This document shows positions 1-15,500 of a stretch of 64,000 nucleotides of DNA, in pieces (the first letter of the stretch is position 1; each line of letters begins with the position of its first letter). The notes under the pieces were generated by a model. The model made no database searches, was not told the DNA's origin, and saw nothing but the letters and a program-made list of their open reading frames with translations. The translations under genes and the position numbers were made by a program. Origin of the DNA: Pomphorhynchus laevis (taxonomy: Eukaryota > Acanthocephala > Palaeacanthocephala > Echinorhynchida > Pomphorhynchidae); contig WNNJ02003645.1 in assembly GCA_012934845.2 (NCBI GenBank), positions 1-64,000 on the forward strand, written 5' to 3'.

Positions 1-73
<73 letters not shown>

Positions 74-130
74 TATATATATATATATATTTATATATAC
101 ATATTTTTATTTATTTATATATATGTATAT
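1..130. repeat. AT-rich microsatellite
   Basis: Almost pure (AT)n with a few interruptions such as TTTATT. No coding potential is seen. It probably lies in an intron of the protease gene that begins just downstream. Confidence 0.9.
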
Positions 131-446
131 ATATTGTAATTGACTTAAATCGCCTAAAAAGACAGAAATAAATCAGAGCATTTGATGTGTTTTTTATAAA
201 TGCGTTACGCTTCAACAATAAAGCTTCTTCAGTAATAACAGTTTTCGATTGGAACTTATATATATACAATACAATGTTACGTCATATCTCTGGAGGAATT
301 CTCAGATAAAATTCTTATATTATTATTTCTGAGTTTAAACTCAGAAATAATAAATAATCATAATCAATAATTATAACATTTAAGTAATATCATTATACTT
401 AAATATATAATATTGAAATATTCGCTGTTGATATATTTATATATAG

Positions 447-589
447 TTGCCAGCAAATCTTAATCTCTCTGATTATGCTCTTGAACAAAACAGTCATTTC
501 GATAAAATGAGTTATAACATCATTGGATGCATTGGACACATTGGTGAAATTAGTTTCGGTCATTATGTCGCAACGTGCAAGAACCTAAG
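447..589 (+). CDS. USP exon with catalytic-histidine box
   Basis: The exon is open from the acceptor TATATAG to the donor AAG/GTAAAA and reads LPANLNLSDY, then YNIIGCIGHIG, then GHYVATCKN. This matches the usual USP order: proline-leucine segment, Y-x-I-x-G strand, H-x-G, and GHY with the catalytic histidine. It ends with two bases of a codon (phase 2), which the next exon completes as arginine. Confidence 0.8.
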
Positions 590-3500
590 GTAAAAACTCA
601 TGGAATTATTAGCTTGTATTTCCCAATTTTGTAATTTCAATTTTTAACTTAAAGATGAGCTACCTTTGAAATAGCCAATTGTAGCTGCGCAATTAATTTT
701 AAATAACAACTTGTTAGATTGCACTACTTTTATTAAATAGTTAAATTGTAATGTAGCTATTATATATAAGATTATATACCGATTAAGACGTAAATATACA
801 ACGATTTATAAAGAATAACTTTATTTAATAATCCATTATTAATCATTTTTTATTTTTGATCCACCAAATAAGGAGTGTTATAATAAAATCATATTGAATT
901 TCAAACAAATTTTCTAAGAGTAATATGATGGAGGATTTTAGGTTATCTTTTATTATAAACTATAAAAACATCTTTAAGATTAACTCGAGCTTAGTTCAGG
1001 ATCAATTTGAACTAATTTTTGTAAAATTATTTACAAGGAAGAATATTAAAACTGCTCTCCTTTTTTAAAGTTTTGTAAATCTTAGTAAATAAGAGAGTAA
1101 GTTTTGTAATCTTAGTAATCTTTGGTAAATCTTTTTCATAAGCAACTATCCGATCTGCATATTTGATATTTTTGTTAAGGAATTATCGTTCTTAGTTTTT
1201 AATTTTTAAATACAAATGTGTTTTTATAATTTGAAGTTTAAAATTAATCTGCATTGATTTTTATTTATGCAATTATTCAATTTTTCACGATAAGTCATGC
1301 AAGTTAGCATAGTTACATTATATGTAATCTAACTCTAGTATATATATAGCCAAAACTATATAGCCATTACATATAGCCAAATATATGTAATGACGTATTT
1401 CCTCTGATGACATTTGATTAATACTTTATCCATCAAGTATATTATTTACAATCAATCCATCAAAATATTTCTGTGTCTATTAAATTATTTAAATGATTTT
1501 GAATAAAGTCAATATCATTACATATTGTTGCAATTCTTAAAATTTCATTATTTAATGTATTATATTATATATTATATGGTATGCATGAATGCTCATGCAA
1601 AAATGTGTTTCTTGTAAATTTAAATATGTCATCTTTACGATATAAATTAAAAGTAGTTTTAATTGATGTTAATTTAATGCTCATATCTTTATATTTTATC
1701 GTTATATTATATATTATATGGTATGCATGAATGCTTATGGCGATTTAAGACTAAAATTAATTATTAATAAGACTATTTCTCTGTTATCTTTACTTTTTTA
1801 TCTAAAGAAATAAATTATCTTATTTGTCTTTTATAAACAAAAGGTTTTATGTTTTAAAGTTATATTTATCAAATATATTTATCATTAAAATATAAATTTT
1901 ACTTATCAATAAAACATGGTTTTTAAATTTGAAGAAAGCTGGCAAAAACCATCGCAAAATTTATTTAATTGAATATTTCAATAAAATATTTCAAGAAAAC
2001 TTATAATTGTTCAAGCTAATTACAATTGCTGAAGATAATGCCAGCTAGGTATAGAAATATTCAATTAAATAAATTTTGCGATGGTTTTTGCCAGCTTTCT
2101 TCAAATTTAAATGTTATCACACCGTCGCATTCCTCATTCAAATTCAATTTATTAAAACATGGTGTGTCTGTACTTATGTGTTATTCATGTTTTTAATGAA
2201 TAATTTAATTAAACGGAGTACTTATTTCGATCACAGGTCACAATAAGCTAAGAATACGAGCCCAACTTTAATGTTGTTTCTGATAAATATTTAAAATGTC
2301 GATTTTATTTATTTATCTATATTTTATCTGAAGACAAGATTTGTTACCTTCTTATGATTAAGTACAAATATATTTACAAATACTTGACCACTAATTCATT
2401 AATTTGACTATCCATTTTACGGTATAAAGGAAAATAGCCGAAATCCGATATAATAATGATTTATATTAATCACAATTTTAATCTCGTTTTGTAACAAAAA
2501 GATTTATTTTCATTTATATGTGATACAGTGTGTTCAGAGCTATAAATTGTTGTAAAATATAGGGGATATCCTCGGCAATGGTTTTATCTAAATGACGATT
2601 GTGTTTGTTCGACAAAAGCAAGTGATGCTACGTTAGTGCGGTATTTTGAAAATCCCCTGTCATGTAGTATGTACGAATATGGTAAGTTTGCCTCAAATTA
2701 CATGTTAATATTGGATTTGAATGTTATCAGAATCAGGATCTAAACGTGAACCTTCCTATGCTTATATTGTTTTATACGAATCAGAATATGAACGTAAAAA
2801 GAGAGATATAAAATTACCAATTAATTACGATTCGAATGAATTGCAATCGGAAATAGAGCTTTTTGTACAAAACCAGGCACAATGTGAACTCTACAATATT
2901 TACAATGAGGTAATAGTCGGGGTTGCTCAAAATAAATTATTTTATTTTTAATGAGATTACAGCAAAATAATTTGTTAAAGAAAACATTTTAATCAATTCA
3001 ATAAAAAGTTTACAATAAAAATGTTACTTTTTTATTATAAATACCTGAAAGTGTGTTTATTTCATTTACTATTTATTTTATGATTTATAAATTTTAAAAT
3101 TTCAACAGCGCATGATAAATAGTGTGTTCAAGTCACATACTTTTGTATGACTTGGCAAAAACAAATTATTTTTCTCTTTTTTAATATTCCCTGCTTGAGC
3201 TTGATTAAACCAAAATTCTCAAGTATTTATGTAAAAAAAGTATAGACGTTTGATGATAAATACTTAAAATAAATATATACGAAATATATTGTAATCTAAA
3301 TAAAAAAATAAATCAATCAAATAAATAAACTGAATGGTTGAAAATCGCAGGAACCAATTAGTTCATAAAAGTAACAAATAAAACCTTATGTAGAAACCTA
3401 CTTGTAATTATTTTCCAAAATAATTACAATTTTCAAAATTCATATATATATGAATAATAATATTATTATTTATTAATAATAATATTATTATTTATTTTTA

Positions 3501-6500
3501 TAAACAAATAATATTATTTATTTTTATATATTATTATATATTTTATATTATTTATTATTATATATTATATTATTCATATTTATTATATGTAATAATATTA
3601 TATTATTTATTATATATTATACATGTGCTCAGCGTCGTTCATATCCAGGTAAAGCGACTAATCGTGGTGTGCTACCTTCGCATATAAGAAATCTAAGAAA
3701 GCGCTTGCATGCATTTTATAAGAGTAGCAGATTAAATAACTCAGTTAGGGACATTTATGTTTGACTACGTAGCAATTACTACGCCTTGATAAAGCAGTTC
3801 AGAAACAAAGGTTTATTCGCGCTAGAGCGTGCTTAGTCCATGAAATCGGAAGAATCGCCGTGGCTTATTGCGCCTAGAAAGCGAAGATTAGCTTCCTGTA
3901 TACCCATCAATCAATGGCGTAAACATTTCTCTCAGATCCTATCAAGCGAAGACGCTATTGTCACTAACATCTCAACACTTCCAGTTTTATCGAACGGTGA
4001 CTCGGATCCTTTAAACGGTCTGTTCAGTGCGATCAAAATTCAAGCCTCACTTGACGAAATAGCAAATAATAAAGATGCAGGTTCGGATCAACTATGTACC
4101 GAACATATCAAATCTACTTTTAATGTACTTGCTAACTACTGGGATTTCCTTTTGAATAGTCTGCTATATGGAGTGTGTATACTCGTAGATGGCGTGATAG
4201 AATAATAAAAATATTATATAAGGGACATTGTAATCCATTGTCGAAAGATTCATATTGAGGAATTGATATCCTTAATCATGCCTATAAGCTTTTAATGCAT
4301 GTCTTATCTAGTCATTTAGCATATCATCGTGAGTACTGTCTTCCTAAAGAGCAATACGGTTTTCGTAAAAACGTTTCGAAATTAGATGCAATTGCAGTGA
4401 TTCGTAAAAATGTTCATACCGTGTTTGCAGAACATAAGTCTATTTACTGTTCATTGATTTTTCAAAGGCATTTGACACTGTGAATAGAGCATTACTTTTG
4501 AATAAACAATACAATTGAGCGAACGTAAATGGGCGATTCCTAGCATTACTCCAAGATTTATTACAGCCAAATGTATTACGGATATTTGATGGCATTAATT
4601 ATTCGGATAAGTTCGAAGCAGATAGAGGCGTGTTACAGGGTGATCCGCTGAGTCCGCTACTATTTTTCTTATTTCTTATGGACTTTCCCGAATGTTTACG
4701 GAGGAATAATGTAGATATTGTGCCGCTTCTTTACGCCGATAATTTGGCAATTCTCTCGACAAATCTATATTCCACACAACCAGCGCTCGATTCATTATCC
4801 AATTTCTGATTAGCTAACGAGCTTAATGTTAATATTTCTAAATCAAAAGTAGTCAAGTTTCGAAAAGGAGGCCCCTTACGTCGTATTGATTTTCTTATTT
4901 TTAACGGTTATTCTTTGGAGTTTTCCTCGTCATACACATACCTTGGTGTTCTATTGACATCACGATGGTCATTCAACAACCAATTGCAAAATAAATGCGT
5001 AAAAATTTTTCGTGCCACAGCAGCAGTCCAGAAAATAGGTTACTTTCCTTTCAGGGAGCAATTCATTACTTTCGAATCATCTTGCTTCCAATTATTCAGT
5101 ATGGTCTAGTAAGTTTCTGAGAAGACTTGTCTGCGTTTAATTTTAACCAACTAGATAACCGTCAGCGGAGATTCGTCAAGAGATCAGTTGAAGTGTCCCC
5201 AAAAACTTCATCAACCGCAGTAGCAGCGTTATGCAAAATGCCATGTCTTTCGTCGTATCTAGCTAAGCAGCTTAATGTTCCCGAAACTGATGCGTTTGTT
5301 GAGAATCTTAGAAATTTCAAAGCAATGACAGCACAACTGGATTCAGAGTTATACTCCACTTCGGCCTTCACCCAGAAAGAGTGGATGATTCCTTATTCGT
5401 AGAAGCGGCTAATAATCTGGAGAGCATCCTTAGATGGTTATCATCCGAAGTTTTGTACAAATAAGCTGCCTTTCATGTTCGGTGCGGTTCCTGTAGCTGC
5501 ATCATTTGCAAGAAACAGAGTTCTCTGTTTCATGTCTTCAGTGCCTAGTGTTGTCAGGGTTCGGACTGGAGAAGGTGGACCATATGATTAGAACAGAGCT
5601 TACGCCTAACTTACACACCGCCCGTCATATTTCAACGAAGATCAGCAACATTCCTTCATAATGCAGATAATGTTTAAATTGACTCGATTTTCTGACTAAT
5701 TTGGTATATTTTCAATTCTCTAAGTCCCCAAGCTGGAAAGCGCCCGTCATATTTCAACGAAGATAAGCAACCTTCATTCATAAAGCAGTTTCTGCTCAAA
5801 TTGATTCGATTTTTTGTTTAATTTTGTATATTTTTAATTTTGTAATTCCCCAAGCTGAAAAGTGCAGAATGTATAATAAATTCTCTGTATTATTATATAT
5901 TATTTCGTCCGTCATTAGCTTTTCTTACGAATCAGTTGCCGTTTTCGTTTAAGGGATATATTTTCATTAGAAGAGACAGTGTTTTAAGAAACACAAATCG
6001 ATATTAGAAAATAAAATGGCCTCCCTTGATCCAGATTTGGCCAGGATTCCTTCTTTTATTATTTCAAGCTTATGAAAGGAAAATCTTCCATAAGCTTCCT
6101 ATTACAAGAAACTTCATATGTAAACATTCTGGATACCATTAACTGTAATTTAACATGTAAATTATCTTCACTTTAGAATTGCTTTGCACGTTAATCAGCT
6201 GCAGACTCAAGACACTTAAAAAAATTTAGAAATTGTGAATTAGAAAATCAATATAAGCTTTTTAATATATACTTCTGCAATTTGATATTTAGCGATTGCA
6301 ACACTTCTTTCTGATTCGGCTTTGACATACCGATTTTTTCTAATTATATATAATTGTAAATATGCATAATATAAATTATATTTATATATAATATAAATTT
6401 GAGAGTAAAATTTTAGATTTTTAAAAACGTAAAAAATTATAAACATACATTTTGAAAAAGCCTTCTGTAAGGGCGAAATGTTTAAATAAACTGCCATTGT

Positions 6501-9500
6501 CTTTTGCTTTGTAGTAATCAACCAAACACTAATTATATCCCTATTTTAGTCCGGAAATTTAAACAGCATTTCTATTAAAAGGAATTTAGTGCCTGATGCA
6601 TGGTTAAACTGCAATACGCACTGCCATGCACAGAGCTTATGCTAAATTCCCACTGATGATTCAGATTAAGGGTAGTTCTGTTTTTCGAGCTTTAGACATT
6701 GTTTTAGCGTGTGTTAAGGTGCCTATAGATGAGTATATTAGTCATGGTACTGATGAGCTCGTTAGATCGAAACGCGTATACCTTTGTTGAAGTTTGTCGT
6801 TACACAAATGATGACTGGGCATACGTAGCGACTTTGAATATTGCGAGAATAATTCGGTTCTATTTCTTGGTATGATTATATATAGAATGCTGCCTTGTAT
6901 ATATAAATTGGTACTGCGAAAAATCGCTTGAAACGTGGTCCATGAGCCAAAACTGGCTACGATTGATTTTAAATCTACATGCGCTGCTAAATAACTGGAC
7001 TTCGATCATCAGCTCCATCGATTTAATGTATCACTCCGATACGCTCCTAACCACCCTGTATATATACAACATTGACTTATATAAGTTAGTACTATATATA
7101 CAGGGTTGATGAGGAACCGCCATTCCAGGGTCTATCAAAGACTCTAATAATATTACTTGTAATAAAATAAACTGGGAAATATAGCGTTTATTTATTTGTG
7201 AAACGTTTTGACCGTTTTTTGATTTTTTTCAGTCGTTAGTGTTAAATGTCAAATTTTTTACAGTGGGTATGACAATTTATCTGTAATTCCGATCTGGAAG
7301 AATTCCAAAATCTTACAAAATTTTTATTACAGATCTTTTGTCTAGAAGAATTCCAGTATTATTTGAGCTTTTGTTATCACTTCACAGTGTCGTTGCTTCG
7401 ATTGCGGTGTTGAGTTTATTGTTGGAGTAAGATATTTGCATTACTCTGAGGATTTGCGCCACTATCACTTGTTTCCAATGGATGAAACGGATGTTCGGCC
7501 TTGTTCGAACTTTTGTCCGTTATCAGTTGTCCAATCCATCGTTTTTTCCGTTGTTTACGCTTATAATGTCATTAATAGGTCCATCTATAATGACAGTCTT
7601 CATTTGTGTGATGGGTTTTCGACAAGATGACGAACTGTTCGTCTGCTTCCATATTACCGCTACGTATGCCTTTTCGACGGTTGTTAGCTCGAATGTTGTA
7701 TTGCGTCAAAGCTTGCCCTACCTATTTGACTTTACAATCTAGACACTCGTTTATATAAATCACGTATCTCGATTTGGAGTTGTATTCACCGTCTATTGTG
7801 TATGAGAGACCCGTTGTTTCAGAGGTAAACTTGAGTGATTCGATCATGTCGATGCAATTTGCGCATCTTCGGTATCCACAACGGCGTAATCCATTTCCTT
7901 TAGTGGTTATCGGTAACATATGTTGTAGCATCCCGTTGAGATTTCCTGAGTTCCGGTATCTTATCAGAGGTTTTTGTATGTTCTGTTTATATTGTCGCAG
8001 GAATCTTTGAAAATGCCAAATCTAATGAACGGTGAAGCGATGCCAGTTATAGATGGAAGGTCACAATGAGATTAATAGTATTCTCATTGCTGTTTGAATT
8101 GTCGCATTTCATTGTTAATTGGCTTTTTCGTCTAGCTTACGAATATATGAAAACTGTGTGTGAGAACCTGGCGGTGTGTATAACCACGTCTCTTAAACTA
8201 AACATACATCAACGTTAGTTGTTCTTCGAAAGTTTCAGGGGTTGAACAAATTTTCAAAGCCGGTCTGCCTCATCGCGTAAAATTGCTCGTTTTGTACGGG
8301 ATGGGTGTCCACTTCTAGCGTGAATATACGATTTCATGCCGTCAAGTTTGTGAAAAAGCGTTGTTTTTTATTGTCCGGCAGTACTTTTATAAATTAAGCA
8401 ATCGATGAAAGGTTTACGTTGGTCATCAATGTAGTCAAGAGTAAATCTGAGTTTGCAATGGTTATTTAAATCACGTACAAACTCCTCAAGGCATTTTTCA
8501 CTATTGTATGGCCAGACAAGTAAGATGTCATCAACATAACGCATCCATGTAATTGGGCGAATTGTACAATTCGAAACTAACTCGTGTTCGATGTGCGCTA
8601 TGTAGAGACCGGCATAGGTTAGCCCAACTGGTGTGTCACATTGCAGTTCCTCGTATCTGTTTGTATTTTTGTCCTTCAAACGTGAATATATTCGATGTGA
8701 GTACTATGCGAAGGAGGTTACAAACTTTGTCAACTTTCTCTGTATTCCAACCATATTGTAGAGCTAATACCTTGGTTGATGTGAGGCCGTTGTCTGTATT
8801 GATGGACGTGAAAAGGGATTAAACATCGATAGTTGCAAGTTTGTGATTTCTCCATTCGTTCTTTGTTTGCTCAAAACGTTAAATAAATGCATCCGTACTG
8901 CACAGGAAAGAGGGTGTGTCCTTTAAATCGGATATAATTCATCGTGTAGCCGTAAAGTTCCGTAAAGTTTTAAACGATCGAAACGTTTCGCAAATAAACA
9001 AACGCTCTCCTTCCCAGTTTCTTTTATTACAAATCAGCAGAGATCAGCAGATAACTACATAGATTTGTTTCAGTGTGTGTTAAGGTGCCATTGGATAAGA
9101 GTCATGTTCACGCTACTGAAGAGTCCCGTAAGGACGAAACACGTACCTAGCGTTATGTTTTGCGTTCGATTACGCATGGTTTGAGTTCATTGGATTACTG
9201 GGCGCACACTTGGGTAAATAGATGTAGTTCGCCCCTGTTTTAATCTGAACATTTTAGAAATATAAATGGAATCCCTCGTGGATCCTGGGCTTCTTTTCAA
9301 TTTATACTTTAACAGTATATATAATAGTAGTGCACGGATATGCTGAGTAGACAAGCCCAGGATTTCTTACGAAATATGTCATTTATACTATATGGTGTTG
9401 CGTGTTAGACTGGACTTCGATTCACGACTTTCAGTCACGATGCCACTTCTAGACGACCAATAAGTACCCGGCAACACTCGTCAGTAGAATGAAGTACCCA

Positions 9501-12500
9501 CTTGTCGTTTCGGTTGCCGGGTGATATTGTGAATGAATGCGTTTCCGACACTTTGCTTAATTGACTTAGGCTTACGTTCTTTACCAGATTGAATTGCTAT
9601 TGATCGAAGCATAGAGAAGTGATGCAAACGCTAAATACCAAATTGCAGAAATTGAAACAACATTATATAACGGTGGTAAATTACCACCGTTATATATAGA
9701 ATAGATAACCAGGCTATGGTTATATAATGTTTTAAAGTATAATGACATAATGTCTATATATAATGATGGTGTACGAATTGATAATTGATAATTAATTATC
9801 AACCGCAATTGATACTTAAGTATTATTCTTTATTAAACATTAATTATTGTCATAGTTATTGATTTTAATTAAATAAAATCATTGTTCTTTACTTTGATAC
9901 AACCTAAATTCACAATAAATTTCAAAAATTCATTTTGTTTTAATTCATTTCAATTTTGCTTTATTTTTAGATGCCGCCATCTCCGATAACTAGCATTCAA
10001 AGTTTTAATAGATCACGATCGTTAAGTAGAAGTTCATCTATTAGGTACTTTTATTATGAGTTCATCATTTAGTTGTTATTAAATTTACTTTGTTTACTTT
10101 GTATTTTTGATGTATTTTTATTGTTTTTCAGCAGTACAGTGATAATCACAACAATACAAAACTTAATAATTTAAAATTGAATAATTACTACTTACTAAAC
10201 ATTAAATCATTTAAAGCAATCAATAGAAAAACAAACTGAAAATATTTTTAAATATTTTTATAAACTAATTTATAAATTTTATTTATATCAATTTATAAAT
10301 TTAGTATTACATTTCTAATTACATTAAAATCTGTATTTATTACACATTAATTTTTATCGAATTTTAATGTAAAATTTAGTTATTATATTTTTAGTCAAAT
10401 TTTTAGCTTTAAATATTCTTTTAATGTATCTTCAAGATGTCTGATAAATTTACCAAATTGTAATCAAAGAAATATATTACAAACATTGATAAACATTTTA
10501 TAATCCATAAAATCTAAATTCCACCTTTTTTCGACAGATAATTAATGATTTTTGAATATCATATAATTTACCTATTTATTTATGAATACCTTAATTATTT
10601 ATAATGTTTTCTTGTACTTTGCAATGGTTCACTTTATTGTATCAATTAACTTTATTATATACATCTTTATTAAAGTATCGATGTTCAATATAATATCGTA
10701 AATATCTTATCTACATTGATAATCAACACATTAATTAATTTTAATTATAATTTATAATTATTTTTATTTACATTTTAAGAGGTTAATAACAAATATATTT
10801 TCAATTTTTTTCATTTTATATTAAAGATACTAGCATAATGATATTTAGCTTGATTTTTCTTAAAATGGAAAAACGGAATAAACGGTATTGATAGCATAGC
10901 ATTTTAGAAATTTTTATAACAGTAATTGATGATGTAATGGACATAAAGATTGCTAAAAATGCCCAAAATCGTTTGTTTCTCCTCATTCAAAAATATATAT
11001 CATTGCATTTTTTGGAGGCTTACGACTTTCTTAAATTTTCACGTGATAATTTTTTTGTAGAAAAATAGCAAATTCGTTTAAATTGCGTTACTTATGCTTG
11101 TCGAGCTTGTTTAGCAAACACAAATCTCGAATTGATTAAACAAATTGAATCGATCGAACAGTAGCATTTGTTATGTAAATAATAGTATTTAAGAACATTT
11201 ATTTAATAATAATTTAATAATTATAATAATTAATAATATTTTTAAAAACACAAAAACACATTTTACATGATAAGTTAGAATTTTTGCATTAGTTCCATCC
11301 ATCGACTGACAATGAATAGGCTGTGCTAATAATAAATAGTTAATAAATATATAATTAATATTAATTATAATTTAATAATATAGACGGATTACAAAAAGCG
11401 CTAGGTCACTTAACTCAGTTCAGAGAGAATAGAAGATAGTTAAGCACTCGATGTATTGAAGGATTACTGACTATTTTGAATTTATTATCGTTTTCATAAT
11501 AAAAATCGTTTATAAACGATTTTTATAATATTAACAATATAATATTAAACGATATAATTTTATAATATAATAATATTATAATCTTTATAATATTATCGTT
11601 TTTATAATAACTATAAAAGCAATAATTAGCTAACGAATAAATTAACGAATAATAGTCGTTATTTTGTTGTTCTTTTAATTTGCAATATCATTTGAGTATT
11701 TCAATAATATTTTAAACTAAGTCTTCACTTTTTTAAATACTTAATGACTTCGGAAAAACTTATGTTGTTGAACAGCCCAGAAACTTTTCACTTGCTAGTA
11801 TTCTTTAGTTCTGTTTGTTGATTGTTATGGCATACGGAATTTAAAAGACGTAGATAAAAAAGACGTAGGCAGATTTTCGACGTTTCGGCCTTCGCCTTTT
11901 TCATTCTAGAAAACATATGTTGCACTATTTTCTGCTCACATATTTTACGGTGTTCATTGTCATTAATATGACTTTCAACAATACAATGCATGCATTTAAT
12001 TTTTTACAAAATAATAAAATTGCTTTACTTGATTGCTCTCGGTATTGTTAATGTGATCTAGTAGATCAAATAAACGTTTTCTTTTGTTTTCATTACATAA
12101 CAATACCGTCTGCAATAAACGAATGCTCAAATAAATTATTTTATTATTATTTTAGAACATTTTGTTCGAATGCTTCCGATTCGTCTACCGTAAAGGTCAA
12201 TGTCAAAAACAGTGATCATTTATTGAATGATGCAGATACAAAGATAATTAACTTTAAAGTTAATACAAGCTCAAGTGTAATGGATATGTATTTTGACGTC
12301 TTAAAATCCAATGATTACTACCAGTTTTTAGCGTCAATTTCTAATGTAGTAAGTTTAGTTTTTCTTCGGTGGACATGTAATTTGTTTTTTTTTGACTTGT
12401 GAAAGGGAATTAGTAAATATATTTACATTTTATCACAATATTTTATGCTTTCTTAAAAGCACTATGGAATTTAGAAAAATAGTCTAATCTCATAATTCAC

Positions 12501-15500
12501 AAAAATACACGCGTTCAATGCAAATTCGATTTTAATAACCTCCAAAAATATATTGATTTATTCGTTATTTGATCTAGTTACTCAGTAGAGTAACTGATTT
12601 AAATCATGAAGGGTTTAAATTACGAGTATGGATCTGCTTCAACCATTATATTATCAACTAATGATTTATAATATGCCTTAAATATCTGTCAATTTAAAGC
12701 TATTACGTAAGTGTCATTTGTAAAGCTACTAAATCTTTTCGGATATGTTCAATTATAAAAAAATGACATTTTATAAATTGGCAAGATTTCATCAAACTCA
12801 GAAACAAAATTTTTGTATATTTCTCAATATTTTACTGACTTTGCGGTATTCCTGCTGAAGAATTCAATCCTTGGATCACCCTAAGGTACTAACTTTCCTT
12901 TTTGCGTATACATTAATGGTTATCTTTGATAATTTGGTTTGTTAACTCCTCTTAAAATCAGGGACTAATCGCATCGCTAACAACTTTTTTAATAGAATAA
13001 TATCAAGTAAAAATAAAGCAACATTTTCTATAACCTCAACAAATAGCCTAGAAAACAAGCAATTATTTAAATCATTTCTACATCAACTTATTTTCAAATT
13101 TTTCTTTAAGATAAGAATGAATTGGAGTGATGATATTCCTATTGTACTAACCGGACTACATATTGCCCTTCAATGGTTTTTTGTTTCTATAAAATTGTAA
13201 GTGAATACAGTTGTTTAAATTTGTGTAAGCCCCTAAAACCTTTATATGAAAATATTTGTATTTAATTTATAAATATTCAGGAACAATCAATCGTATAGCT
13301 GAACGACAAAAACAATTATTTTGATATTTCGCTAGAAACCACTAGCATCTTCAAGAATTAATACGAAATAAAAAATAAATCTATTTGTTTTTTGTTCAAA
13401 TTAATTTCTGAAGATGATAGTAGTTTTGAGAGAAATATCAAAATAATTTTTGGTGTCGTTCAACTATACATGATTGTTCATGGATATTTAAAAATTTAAA
13501 ATACAGATCAGGATGGATATATTTGTATTAAAATTGAACATATTTTGATTTACGCTTAAAACTCGGTAAAATATTTTATTTATCTATTTACATATCAGAT
13601 CAGGTAACTGAATCTACGTATATTAAAATTTTTATAAATTAAATATAATGATAAATAAAATTTAAATAATTAAATAATAAATAATTATATAATACTTAAT
13701 AAGAATTCATAACTCATATCAAGTTTAAATTTAAAATATCAAATAAAAGTAAATGTTTATGAATCGACTTATAAATAACAGATAATGTATCAGAATAAGG
13801 ATTAGAGCTCATCAGGAGGAACTGCTACGTTACATGTTTTGGCCCCGATTCCTCAATCCAACATAGCAGCGTTGCCAAATACGTGATAATGCCGTATTTA
13901 CTCTGACGTATCTCCTCTAATATTATAATTTTGATGTGCCAAACTATCTATTAACTTTGAATATTTGAGGAGATATTATTGGTCCATTAATAAATTAAAT
14001 CACCAACCTAAAGCAATATTTATTGTCCTGTACTGGAATTTAAAGAAATAAATATCATAATCTTTAAAATATTAAGATATTTTTTGATCGGTATTTTTAG
14101 AAGCGATTTATACATAATATAGTAAAATAAAGATTATACGTCATCAGGTGGTTGCAGATCCTATTTTATCAGTATTCAACACGTATTTCTCAGATAAATG
14201 TCACAATTATTGAAATAATAAAACAATGTTTGATAAATTATATAAAACAATTTATTATAACGGATTTTAATTGTTTTAGCTAATGAATCAGACCGCATAG
14301 CTTAAGCTACATATTTTGTACAATTAATTATGAAAATATCTTAATCTCAAAATGGAATGCATATTCATTTTTGACCTATTCGTACAGTTCATTCGTACAG
14401 TTGTTTAAAGAAACATTTCAACTTGATAGTAACTTGATAAATGATGTATGACGGTATATGATAAATGATAACTTTTAATAAATGCGAACTTTTTGATAGA
14501 TGCTACAGCTATCTTGAAATAAAACTTAATTATCACGATAATATATCACTTACTTTTAAGCTCAATTCCGCATACTTCATAATATGCGGTTATATAAGGT
14601 ACAAAAATATCGAAAATTGAAATTGTAATAGTTAGAAGTAGAAGATTTTAAAATTACAGATGATTGTAGAATAAAATAAGTGCATAAAATAAGGCCTTTA
14701 GTTGGATTTTCTCTTAACAGAAAACAAAGTTGAAAATAAATTAATAATATAATTAATTATTTTTATATTTACTATTAATAAATTAATATTAATATAATAG
14801 ATTCAATCTCGAGCAGAACCCTTTTTCTTGCCTTTTATGTATTTCTAATGCAACAAAACAAATCAAATCAGCTACAAATAAAAATTTATTCCCTGAAATA
14901 AAATATTCGTCAACGTTTTGGTTTTTAATTTATTGATATGTTAAGCTTAGAATATTATTGATGCAAATATTCCTAAAGGAATAACATCTCACTTAATATA
15001 TTTATATGTATTCTTTATCCGTGTATTTTCCTTTATTTATTTAGCATTCCCTCACATATAACAAATTCCTTCATGTTACTTATATCATCGATTTCATGGG
15101 CTAAGCTCAATGAGGAACTCATCGTTGAGCAAATCCGATTGTCGACTATGACTGATCCTAATATTTTTATGCACGTATCAATTTATAATATTTAAAACAT
15201 TAATTATATTAGATATGCTGGTACGTTATTATGGCGTTTTATTTTTTAGGTTGAATAAAATACCTGTTGATAGCAATCTCTTATATAATGTACAGTAAAA
15301 TATATGATGCTTTGTGCTGATATGTGTATAAATGGCAATACATTTGATTTTAATCCAAAACTAGGAAAATTAGAGGTGTCATTCACATCGATAATTGAAA
15401 ATTAACTATTTTTGATTAAATACACAAAATCACGATGACAAATATATAATGAAAAATATTGTCTTTAAGCTCATTTACATAGTTAGATTCCTACTATATG

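Noticed and set aside
3420-3620. AAT-rich palindromes as a functional structure
   Set aside because: Simple-sequence repeats of A and T produce such pairing by chance; no conserved element is visible.
6240-6521. 93-codon minus-strand frame
   Set aside because: Lys/Ile/Tyr-rich translation of AT-rich DNA overlapping a Penelope-type end motif; no protein-like features.
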